A model generated the notes under the pieces. It was given only the letters and a program-made list of their open reading frames with translations, did not search any database and was not told where the DNA came from. Positions 16,202-23,139 of a DNA stretch of 64,000 nucleotides are shown here, one piece after another (positions within the stretch are counted from its first letter, which is position 1; the number at the start of each line of letters is the position of its first letter). Where the stretch lies: positions 930,001-994,000 of the forward strand of contig NZ_MWQH01000001.1 in the NCBI RefSeq assembly GCF_002210295.1, written 5' to 3'. The stretch is from Fibrobacter sp. UWB5. GTDB taxonomy: Bacteria > Fibrobacterota > Fibrobacteria > Fibrobacterales > Fibrobacteraceae. The translations under genes were made by a program, and so were the position numbers.

Positions 16202-17473
16202 ATGGCTAAGAAAGAATCCAAGAAGAAGGTTGTCCTCGCTTATAGCGGTGGACTCGATACTTCCATCATCATCCCCTGGCTCAAGGAAAACTACGACTGC
16301 GAAGTGATCGCTTTCGCTGCCGACCTCGGTCAGAACGACTTCCCGGACGCTAAGGCCCTCGAAGACAAGGCTCTCAAGACTGGCGCTTCCAAGTGCTACG
16401 TTCTTGACCTCAAGAAGGAATTCCTTGAAGACTACGTTTGGCCGACCGTTCGCGCCGGTGCTAAGTACGAAGGAACCTACCTCCTGGGTACCTCTTTCGC
16501 CCGTCCGCTCATCGCCAAGTATCAGGTGAAGATTGCTGAAAAGGAAGGCGCCTACGCTGTTGCTCACGGTGCTACCGGTAAGGGTAACGACCAGGTCCGT
16601 TTCGAACTGACCTACGCCGCTCTCAACCCGAAGCTCGAAATCATCGCTCCGTGGAAGGACCCGAAGTGGACGTTCCATAGCCGCGAAGACGCTATCGACT
16701 ACGCTGCCGCTCACAAGATTCCGCTGAACGGCATCAGCAAGAAGAAGATTTACTCTGAAGACGGTAACCTGTGGCACCTCTCTCACGAAGGTGGCGTTCT
16801 GGAATTCCCGGAACAGGAACACAAGTACGAATTCCTCAAGCACACCAACACGTACGAAAAGGCCCCGAACAAGGCCGATCACGTGACGATTACCTTCGAT
16901 AAGGGTAATCCGGTGGCTATCGATGGCAAGAAGATGGGTGCTGTCGAACTCCTTGAATACCTGAACAAGATTGGCGGCAAGAACGCTTGCGGTCTCTTGG
17001 ACATCGTTGAAAACCGCCTCGTCGGCCTGAAGAGCCGCGGCGTGTACGAAACTCCGGGTGGCACGCTTCTGTACAAGGCTCACGAATGCCTGCAGCAGCT
17101 CGTGCTCGACAAGGAAACTTTGTTCGAAGCCCAGAAGATGTCTATGACCTATGCCAACCTCGTGTACAATGGCCAGTGGTTCACTCCGCTCCGCCAGGCT
17201 ATGGACGCCTTCTTCGCTGAAGTGAACAAGGTTGTTACCGGTGACGTGACCCTCAAGCTCTACAAGGGTAACATCATTCCGGCCGGCATCAAGAGCCCCT
17301 ACAGCCTCTACGACATGGGCCTCGGCGGATTCACCGACGTTGACATGTACGACCAAAAGGACGCAACGGGCTTCATCCGCTGCTACGGCCTCCCGCTCAA
17401 GACGCGCGCCCTGTTGCTCGGCAACAAGACCAACGTCGACTTCGGCAAGCCGGTTGTTCTTCCGAAGAAGTAA
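16202..17473 (+). CDS. argG: Argininosuccinate synthase
   Basis: 423 residues. It joins citrulline and aspartate with ATP in arginine biosynthesis (cytosol). The N-type ATP pyrophosphatase P-loop [12 protein letters not shown] is at about residues 10-21. Other family blocks are [26 protein letters not shown] and the C-terminal tetramerisation region. The chain is slightly longer than the usual 400 residues. Codon use is strongly biased (CTC, GGT, AAG), suggesting high expression. SD AAGGA precedes ATG 16202. A strong terminator follows, so it appears monocistronic; no other arg gene is in the window. Confidence 0.96.
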   Translation: MAKKESKKKVVLAYSGGLDTSIIIPWLKENYDCEVIAFAADLGQNDFPDAKALEDKALKTGASKCYVLDLKKEFLEDYVWPTVRAGAKYEGTYLLGTSFARPLIAKYQVKIAEKEGAYAVAHGATGKGNDQVRFELTYAALNPKLEIIAPWKDPKWTFHSREDAIDYAAAHKIPLNGISKKKIYSEDGNLWHLSHEGGVLEFPEQEHKYEFLKHTNTYEKAPNKADHVTITFDKGNPVAIDGKKMGAVELLEYLNKIGGKNACGLLDIVENRLVGLKSRGVYETPGGTLLYKAHECLQQLVLDKETLFEAQKMSMTYANLVYNGQWFTPLRQAMDAFFAEVNKVVTGDVTLKLYKGNIIPAGIKSPYSLYDMGLGGFTDVDMYDQKDATGFIRCYGLPLKTRALLLGNKTNVDFGKPVVLPKK

Positions 17474-17490
17474 TCGGAAAAGATAATTGA

Positions 17491-17526
17491 AAAAAATCCC
17501 TCGGTTCAAAACCGGGGGATTTTTTT
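17491..17526. terminator. Bidirectional terminator
   Basis: A-rich arm and CCCTCGGTT, loop CAAA, ACCGGGGG and a seven-base T run. It lies between convergent argG and the gene at 17534. Confidence 0.82.
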
Positions 17527-17533
17527 ATTTCTA

Positions 17534-18037
17534 CTAAAATTCAAACATGTATCCGGCTCCCCAGAGGAGCTTTTTTACATCATGTTCCCTGTATCGGTTG
17601 ATAGGGACGCTAATTTGTGTGTACAGCCCGTAAAGGTGAGCCCAAAGTTCAAGCGAAAGGTCGGCTGTTTCTTTATAGTTGTAGGGGAAGGTGTACCTGC
17701 CTTCGTTTGCCTTGTTGATTTCCTGGTGCAATTTGTTCGGGGCTTCGGCGTATTCGTAACCAAGACCAAGGCCTGTGTCAAAGTGGAACGGGAGTTCTTT
17801 AAAGAAGGTCCAGAGCAGGCTGCCGCGGTAGCCGCACCAAAAGTGATTTTCGCCTTTACTCATGCCCATTCCCTGCAGGTAGACCATCAAGTTGTTGTAG
17901 CCAACGCCTCCAATCAGCACGACAGGGGTCTGATTGCGAAGGCCCGCTCCGGCGCTAAAACGCCAGTCTCCGGCGTGGCTAAATACTGCAACAAAAAGGA
18001 CTACAAAAAACAGGGGTCTAAAAACAGTGCGAAACAT
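17534..18037 (-). CDS. Small outer-membrane beta-barrel-like protein
   Basis: 167 residues with a signal peptide (MFRTVFRPLFFVVLFVAVFSHA, cleavage near HAG). The mature chain alternates polar and hydrophobic residues with many aromatic residues and Gly (GYNNLMVYLQGMGM, LGLGYEYAE), and ends GAGYMFEF with a terminal Phe, as in outer-membrane barrels. No family recognised. Start ATG 18037 has TATATTTG (18042-18049, minus strand) four bases upstream, so the mRNA is probably leaderless. Confidence 0.65.
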   Translation of the reverse strand: MFRTVFRPLFFVVLFVAVFSHAGDWRFSAGAGLRNQTPVVLIGGVGYNNLMVYLQGMGMSKGENHFWCGYRGSLLWTFFKELPFHFDTGLGLGYEYAEAPNKLHQEINKANEGRYTFPYNYKETADLSLELWAHLYGLYTQISVPINRYREHDVKKLLWGAGYMFEF

Positions 18038-18041
18038 AGTC

Positions 18042-18049
18042 CAAATATA
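18042..18049 (-). promoter_or_regulatory. TATATTTG promoter element, leaderless type
   Basis: Exact consensus on the minus strand, four bases before ATG 18037. Confidence 0.5.
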
Positions 18050-18151
18050 GACAAAACATACGATTATACTCGCAAAAACCTGTTTTTATTCCTATATTGT
18101 TTTGCATAAAACTCGGCCCGCCGTAGCACGGACCACAAAAAAGGAATCAAT

Positions 18152-19024
18152 ATGAAGATGAAATCACTTATCAAGGCTTGCGCATTTGCTTGCGCTTTCG
18201 CCGCTCCTGCAATGGCTGAAGGTGGCATGTTCGAAGGGGCTCTCCCCGAAAACTGGACTGCCGACGTTGTCGCAGCTGTTCGTTATAACTGGTACAACTT
18301 CAGCAACTGGCAGAAGGACGGTACCTCCAACTACACTTGGCTCGTGACCTACGATGCCGACGTGCAGGGTAAGTGGAAGGTCGCTAACTGGCGTAACCTC
18401 ATCGACATCGACCTCGGTCAGACATGGACTAAGGGCGTGGGTAAGCGCAAGTCCAACGACCGTCTCTTCTGGGAATCTATGCTCGACTTCAACATGACCG
18501 AAGTCCTGAAGCCCTATATCGGTAACCGCTTTGAAACTCAGTTCATGGCCGGCTACGAATACAGCGAAGACGAAGATGGCAACGAAGTCAAGAAGGCAAT
18601 TTCCAGCTTCATGGATCCGGCCTACGAAACTCAGCTTGCCGGTCTTGCTTACGTTCCGAACGACAACTTCTCTCAGCGTATCGGTTTTGCTAACCGCATG
18701 ACCATTTCTAACGGTTACGGTTACGCCGACGACAAGGATACCGAAAAGTTCGAAAAGTTCCGTGACGAACCCGGTCTCGAATCTATCACCGAAGCCAAGT
18801 ATGCCTTCTCTGACATCGTGAGCTTCAAGACCCGTCTGTGGGCCTTCTGCAACTTCGAAGGTGTCGAAAAGATTGACGGCCTTTGGGAAAACCTGCTCTC
18901 CGTGATGATTGCACCGCTCGTTGAACTCCAGGTTGGCTTCGATATGGCCTACGACTGGGATCTCGACGAAGATACGCAGTACAAGAGCATGGTGCTCTTC
19001 GGCCTGACCTGGCGCTGGTTTTAA
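18152..19024 (+). CDS. Outer-membrane protein, DUF3078-like
   Basis: 290 residues with a signal peptide (KACAFACAFAAPAMA, cleavage before EGGM). The mature protein has NWQKDGTSNYTWLVTYDADVQGKW, then WRNLIDIDLGQTWTKG and RKSNDRLFWES, the motif order of DUF3078 proteins, predicted beta-barrels of the FCB group. It ends LFGLTWRWF with a C-terminal Phe, the expected barrel signature. Codon use is highly biased, like argG, suggesting an abundant protein. SD AAGGA precedes ATG 18152. The molecule transported, if any, is unknown. Confidence 0.68.
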   Translation: MKMKSLIKACAFACAFAAPAMAEGGMFEGALPENWTADVVAAVRYNWYNFSNWQKDGTSNYTWLVTYDADVQGKWKVANWRNLIDIDLGQTWTKGVGKRKSNDRLFWESMLDFNMTEVLKPYIGNRFETQFMAGYEYSEDEDGNEVKKAISSFMDPAYETQLAGLAYVPNDNFSQRIGFANRMTISNGYGYADDKDTEKFEKFRDEPGLESITEAKYAFSDIVSFKTRLWAFCNFEGVEKIDGLWENLLSVMIAPLVELQVGFDMAYDWDLDEDTQYKSMVLFGLTWRWF

Positions 19025-19056
19025 TTAGAAACCGGGTCGCTCGGCTCTATCGCATG

Positions 19057-19086
19057 AAAAAAGTCCCCGTTCGGGGACTTTTTTGT
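19057..19086. terminator. Terminator after DUF3078-like gene
   Basis: AAAAAAGTCCCCG (19057-19069), two-base loop, CGGGGACTTTTTT (19072-19084). The A and T flanks make it work in both directions. Confidence 0.88.
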
Positions 19087-19096
19087 TTTTGAAGTC

Positions 19097-19126
19097 ATGC
19101 TGACGCAGGTCAGCATCGGCTTTTTT
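19097..19126 (+). terminator. Second, tandem terminator
   Basis: ATGCTGAC (19097-19104), loop GCAG, GTCAGCAT (19109-19116), then CGGCTTTTTT. It is a backup to the one 40 bp upstream. Confidence 0.65.
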
Positions 19127-19130
19127 ATTT

Positions 19131-19760
19131 CTAGCCCTTGGCTTCTAAATCCGCTTTCATGGCTCGAATGGCGTTGCCGCGGTGGCTGATGCCTTTCTTT
19201 TCTGCAAGTTCCATCTGCGCGAAAGTGCGGTCAAATCCGTCGGGAACGAATAGCGGGTCGTAACCGAATCCCATGTCGCCAACGGGCGCGAAGTTGATTT
19301 GTCCGCGGCACTCGCCTTCATAAATCTTGGGTTCGCTCACAGTCCACTTGCCGTCCACTTCGGCGGCTTTCTGGTAAGAGAGTGCGCAGAAGTAGCGGGC
19401 GCTGCGGTCCTTGACGCCTTCAAGCTTTTGCATGAGCTTGTCGTTGTTCGCCTGGTCGTTGCCATGGTAGCCGCAGTAGCGGGCGCTGTAAATGCCGGGT
19501 TCGCCGTTCAAAGCGAATACTTCCAAGCCGGAATCGTCGGCAAGAACGCTTGCCTCGATATGCTTTTCGCAAAGCCACTTGGCTACCGAGCTCGACTTAA
19601 TGATCGCGTTTGCTTCGAACGAATCGCCGTCTTCAACGATATCGTCTGTAAAGCCGATGTCCTTGAGCGTCTTGAATTCCTTGTTCTCGGTTCCGAGAAT
19701 GTGGGCGAAGTCCCTAATCTTCCCGGGATTTCCCGTCGCGATAACAAATAAATGCTTCAT
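19131..19760 (-). CDS. rdgB: RdgB/HAM1 XTP/dITP pyrophosphatase
   Basis: 209 residues. It hydrolyses non-canonical purine nucleoside triphosphates (dITP, XTP) to monophosphates, cleaning the nucleotide pool. Signature blocks: FVIATGNPGKIRDF at the N-terminus, VLADDSGLEVFALNGEPGIYSARY in the centre, and GDMGFGYDPLFVPDG ... ISHRGNAIRAM at the C-terminus. ATG 19760 is the start that places ATGNPGK at the usual position; longer in-frame starts would add a basic, unconserved extension. The TM2 gene lies upstream on the same strand. Confidence 0.94.
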   Translation of the reverse strand: MKHLFVIATGNPGKIRDFAHILGTENKEFKTLKDIGFTDDIVEDGDSFEANAIIKSSSVAKWLCEKHIEASVLADDSGLEVFALNGEPGIYSARYCGYHGNDQANNDKLMQKLEGVKDRSARYFCALSYQKAAEVDGKWTVSEPKIYEGECRGQINFAPVGDMGFGYDPLFVPDGFDRTFAQMELAEKKGISHRGNAIRAMKADLEAKG

Positions 19761-19816
19761 CTTAAAAGATCTCTCGTCTTTCGTCTGTAGGCTCATTGAG
19801 CCGTTCTTTTGTCTAA

Positions 19817-20008
19817 TTAGTAGTGTTCCGGTTTCATCACGATAAGGATAGCGTCGACAACGACACCTACGCCACAGAGACCGCCTGTGCAAAGCCAAAG
19901 GATTCCGGTCCAGATTTTACCTTCGTAAAAGCGGTGCAGTCCCAGATAGCCGAGCAAAATGCAAAGGGCTAGGGCAATCCATTTGTTGTGTTCACCTTGT
20001 GCGGGCAT
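19817..20008 (-). CDS. TM2-domain membrane protein
   Basis: 63 residues: a short polar N-terminus (MPAQGEHNK), then two helices joined by GLHRFYEGK, the TM2 signature, and a second helix with the Gly/Cys-rich CTGGLCGVG turn followed by DAILI. TM2 proteins are small membrane proteins of uncertain function. I chose ATG 20008 over an in-frame start at 20038 because AGAGG lies 4 nt upstream and the -7 element TATATTTG (20036-20043) overlaps the longer form. Confidence 0.82.
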   Translation of the reverse strand: MPAQGEHNKWIALALCILLGYLGLHRFYEGKIWTGILWLCTGGLCGVGVVVDAILIVMKPEHY

Positions 20009-20035
20009 AAGACCTCTTTTTGTTTTTGTGCGACC

Positions 20036-20043
20036 CAAATATA
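20036..20043 (-). promoter_or_regulatory. TATATTTG promoter element of TM2 gene
   Basis: Exact consensus on the minus strand, 27 bp before the SD-bearing start at 20008. Confidence 0.45.
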
Positions 20044-20091
20044 GAAAAAGCGGACTCTTGATTTTTCTAAATTTATTGATGGATAATTGCT

Positions 20092-20736
20092 ATGTTCCAC
20101 GTATTCAAGCACGAACTGCGACTGATTTTTAGGGATCCGCGCTTCTGGATCCCCTTCGTTATCCCGCCCGTGATTTTGGCGGCTAGCCAGGGCATAGCCG
20201 TGTCGCGTTACGGTGGCCAGATTATGGAGGGCATGCAGGGCTACATGATGCTCTTGCTCGGTTGCCTCATGGCGCCCATGGGCTCGCCCCTTGCTGGCGA
20301 TACTTTTGCGGGCGAACGCGAACGTAATTCCCTAGAACTCCTGCAACTAGCGCCGATTGCTCCTGCAAAACTCTTCTGGGGCAAGCTTCTGGCGATTCTT
20401 CCGTTTCCGGTGGTGTTTGCGTTGCTCGCACAGTTCGGTTACTGGGTGTCGCATCCTGAAATTTCGACGATGTCTGCGGTGGCATCTGTTCTCGGGGCGC
20501 TTTCGGCGGTGCTTCTCACGACCTCATTTTCGCTTGTCGTTTCGCTCCGCGTTAAGACGGTCCGGGCTGCGACTCATCTGACTTTGTTTCTTATCGTGCC
20601 GCTATTGCTGTTGGTGCAGCTCGGCCACGAGGCTTTCTTGAGCGGGCTGTTCGTGCCTGTCGTAACGCTTGTCGTGTCGGTCTTGCTGAGCATTGCGGCG
20701 ACTTTCACGAGCATGCGAAAGTTTGTAAGCTTGTAA
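20092..20736 (+). CDS. ABC-2 type transporter permease, no adjacent ATPase
   Basis: 214 residues with six hydrophobic segments. The first 20 residues (FKHELRLIFRDPRFWI) and GERERNSLELLQLAPI after helix 2 match the ABC-2/CcmB-type permease pattern, where the latter forms the coupling region. The substrate is unknown. Normally an ATP-binding subunit gene is adjacent. Here the next gene (18 bp downstream) encodes a lipoprotein, and upstream lies the divergent TM2 gene, so the ATPase must be elsewhere if this is functional. Confidence 0.75.
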   Translation: MFHVFKHELRLIFRDPRFWIPFVIPPVILAASQGIAVSRYGGQIMEGMQGYMMLLLGCLMAPMGSPLAGDTFAGERERNSLELLQLAPIAPAKLFWGKLLAILPFPVVFALLAQFGYWVSHPEISTMSAVASVLGALSAVLLTTSFSLVVSLRVKTVRAATHLTLFLIVPLLLLVQLGHEAFLSGLFVPVVTLVVSVLLSIAATFTSMRKFVSL

Positions 20737-20753
20737 TGTAATAGAGGAAAAAT

Positions 20754-21302
20754 ATGAAAAAAGCCCTTTTTGCCATCAGTTCCTTAGTGCTTGCGCTTGC
20801 CTTTACGGCCTGCGGCGATTCTTCATCCGGTGCGTCCGATTCTGATCCGTCTAACGGAGGAAAACCTTCCGCAAAGGGTAGTTTCCCGCAAAATGGCGAT
20901 CCGGAATTTTATTGCTATGCAACTAGTGGAACCGATGAAGATGGTAAAATCTGGGGACAGATCAAGTTGAATATCCCGAACTATAAGGGACATGTAGAAA
21001 GAATTACTTTTGATGAAACCGGCAATGGCACGCAATATTATGAACAGTCCTATTACAATTTGAATTCGTATAATAAAACGGCCATGTGCCTTGAATTCGA
21101 ACAGGGTATCGAAGAAAAATCAAGGAAAAGGAATTTCACTGAAACACACTGCGAAAACGGAGTCTCTTACTTTGTAATATCTTTCCAAGGCGCGCCCATA
21201 AATGAACTTATGATGCACGCGACGGAGTTCGAAGAAGATTGCGAACAATACAAGCGCGAGTGGGAAGACGGCGAATACGAAGAATACCAGAAAAAACGTT
21301 AA
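20754..21302 (+). CDS. Putative lipoprotein, unknown function
   Basis: 182 residues with lipobox FTAC (Cys about residue 22) followed by GDSSSGASDSDPSNGG, a Ser/Asp/Gly linker. The mature part is acidic with four further Cys and ends in a Glu/Tyr/Lys-rich segment. The family is not recognised. SD GAGG is about 7 nt before the ATG, 17 bp after the permease stop, so an operon with it is likely. Its stop TAA shares the TTAA palindrome with the stop of the convergent gene. Confidence 0.68.
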   Translation: MKKALFAISSLVLALAFTACGDSSSGASDSDPSNGGKPSAKGSFPQNGDPEFYCYATSGTDEDGKIWGQIKLNIPNYKGHVERITFDETGNGTQYYEQSYYNLNSYNKTAMCLEFEQGIEEKSRKRNFTETHCENGVSYFVISFQGAPINELMMHATEFEEDCEQYKREWEDGEYEEYQKKR

Positions 21303-22186
21303 TCCTTCAAGTAAACGCTTCGCCCGTCGTTCAACATCAGGATGACGGGCAATTCTTTTGCTATAAAAACGCCGTCATTCAAAAGGCCGCTTTCTATCAG
21401 TTGGCCGTTCAAGCTGAAAGCCCTGTATGGGGCGTTAGGCTTGGCGCCTGCAATCTGGTAGCGGTTTTGGCCGAGTTTCGTGAAACTGAACCTTGCCTGC
21501 GAGAGTCCCGGGATTGTGGTAGTAATAGTGTCTGCCGCGAACCTGTAATCTGGGCAGAAGTTCAGCGTGTCGAGGAGGAAGGCGTGTATTCCGGCCACAG
21601 CCGAGCTTGCTAGCGGTACATCAGCCTTGTCGATATCCTTACCGTCGTTTCTCCGTCTTAATTCTGGCGGGTTGAATTCGCAGCCGGAGTAGCCCCTTTC
21701 TTTCCAATAGTATCTACCGCAGAGCTCAAAAACGTGTTCCACCAGAGAATCAGCCTGTTCCGCCGTGCCTTTGAAAACGCCCGCCTTTTGCAGCCGTGCG
21801 AACTCGTCTTTGAATACAGCGTCGTGATGCACGCTGAAAAGCGAATCAACGAAGTCGTCTTGGTTGCTGGAATAGGCGACGCGTGCCACCTTGACTACTT
21901 TCTCGGAGGCAATTACAATCATGGTGGAGTCAAGCTCAGACCTGTACATCCATACCGTGTCGACACCGGAAGCATTCTTTACGGCAGGTTCGCGATTATC
22001 CATCTTGGAGAGGTTCAGGTAGCTGCCCTCGAACAGGTAGAGAGCCACTGCTGGGTATTCGAAATAAGCTCCAGTGCTTCCAGACTCCCTGACGGGTGGC
22101 TCGTAGCTGCATTCCGCTGCCTGTAGGGTTGCGGTTCCGATGCCTGCGGCAAAAGCTCCCGCAAATAGAAATTTTGTGAAATTCAT
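21299..22186 (-). CDS. Secreted protein of unknown function
   Basis: 295 residues with a signal peptide (FLFAGAFAAGIGTATLQA, cleavage before AEC). The central part has CGRYYWKERGYSGCEF and other Cys that could pair. The last 70 residues (FTKLGQNRYQIAGAKPNAPYRAFSLNGQLIESGLL ... LPVILMLNDGRSVYLKD) resemble the beta-sandwich C-terminal sorting domains of type IX secretion substrates, though the match is loose. No catalytic motif seen. It overlaps the convergent lipoprotein gene by four bases at the stop codons. Confidence 0.62.
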   Translation of the reverse strand: MNFTKFLFAGAFAAGIGTATLQAAECSYEPPVRESGSTGAYFEYPAVALYLFEGSYLNLSKMDNREPAVKNASGVDTVWMYRSELDSTMIVIASEKVVKVARVAYSSNQDDFVDSLFSVHHDAVFKDEFARLQKAGVFKGTAEQADSLVEHVFELCGRYYWKERGYSGCEFNPPELRRRNDGKDIDKADVPLASSAVAGIHAFLLDTLNFCPDYRFAADTITTTIPGLSQARFSFTKLGQNRYQIAGAKPNAPYRAFSLNGQLIESGLLNDGVFIAKELPVILMLNDGRSVYLKD

Positions 22187-22270
22187 ACTCTTTTCTCCTT
22201 TTAGTCCATCTTCAAGAAATAGTAAAAAAAGAGAGCCGTTTTCGAGCCTAGCAAAAACGAGTGATTTGAG

Positions 22271-22438
22271 TCAACGGATGCTGCCGTTTTCCTGCTCGTC
22301 CCGCAGCATGTTCGAAGCGGCGGACTTGAAAATACTCCTCATGAATTCGTCGTAGCCGGGTTCACCCTTCTTGGGGTGGCGCCTGGGGGCGCTGGCTGCG
22401 ATCCTTTTCTTCAGTTCGAGAATTTCCTTTTCGTCCAT
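22271..22438 (-). CDS. Small basic protein (55 aa), unknown
   Basis: MDEKEILELKKRIAASAPRR followed by HPKKGEPGYDEFMRSIFKS: helical, charged, no signal peptide or membrane segment. ATG 22438 has AGAGG five bases upstream. The in-frame extension upstream is hydrophobic and lacks start signals. No family recognised; probably cytosolic. Confidence 0.5.
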   Translation of the reverse strand: MDEKEILELKKRIAASAPRRHPKKGEPGYDEFMRSIFKSAASNMLRDEQENGSIR

Positions 22439-22663
22439 ATTGGCCTCTTTTTTTTGTAATCCTGTTAAATATCGCTTGCTTTGCAAGAATTGTAAAGAAA
22501 TCCCTGAAAAAAACAAGTGCACGCTTGGAGTCCCTATTCCAAGTTGAAATAAAAAATTTTAGAGAAAAAGAAAAAAAAAGGTTATATTATAAACTACATC
22601 ATGCTAAAACTCGCTTGGCGTGTTGTGCAATAATTAGCGAGAAAACATATTAAGAGGTGCTTT

Positions 22664-23083
22664 ATGAAAAAAATCTTTCTTTTGGGAATGATGATGTGTT
22701 TCCTGGCGGTTGTTGGATGCAAGAAAAGTACGGCATGTTGGTACCCGGTTGATGGTGGGCACATAAATTTGGATAATGTAAGCAGGATAACTTCGGAAGT
22801 GCAGGTGCTTTTAATTGATGACCAATATAATCGTGATACAATTATAGACGGTGTTATCAGTAAGGAGAATATAAATGCTGCTATCAGTAAAATAAAAAAT
22901 AAGCAGAAGGAATATGAACGCATAAATTATCACGCATCGATCATTTTTGATAATTTTACCGTCAAACTTCAAACTATGGATGATAAACAGTATTTCCCGA
23001 ATGGTTGGACAAGCGACGACGACATTATAAAATTGCTGAAATTATGGTTGTCAGCAAAAGAAGATGTTGATTCAATGTTGTAA
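22664..23083 (+). CDS. Putative lipoprotein, AT-rich
   Basis: 139 residues with lipobox VVGC (Cys about residue 19) followed directly by KKS. The mature protein is polar with many Ile, Asn and Asp, and no known domain. SD AGAGG is about 7 nt before ATG. The gene and its 220-bp upstream region are clearly more AT-rich than the neighbours (poly-A runs, AAA/ATA/AAT codons), which may mean recent acquisition. It is convergent with valS, with a terminator between them. Confidence 0.6.
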   Translation: MKKIFLLGMMMCFLAVVGCKKSTACWYPVDGGHINLDNVSRITSEVQVLLIDDQYNRDTIIDGVISKENINAAISKIKNKQKEYERINYHASIIFDNFTVKLQTMDDKQYFPNGWTSDDDIIKLLKLWLSAKEDVDSML

Positions 23084-23089
23084 AAAAAA

Positions 23090-23117
23090 AGGTGCCCCAA
23101 TCGGAGCACCTGTTTTA
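23090..23117. terminator. Terminator between lipoprotein gene and valS
   Basis: AGGTGC-CC (23090-23098) pairs with GG-AGCACCT (23103-23111) with one mismatch. It is flanked by an A run and TGTTTT, so it works in both directions. Confidence 0.7.
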
Positions 23118-23139
23118 ATTTTGTTGGCTTGTCGCAGAA

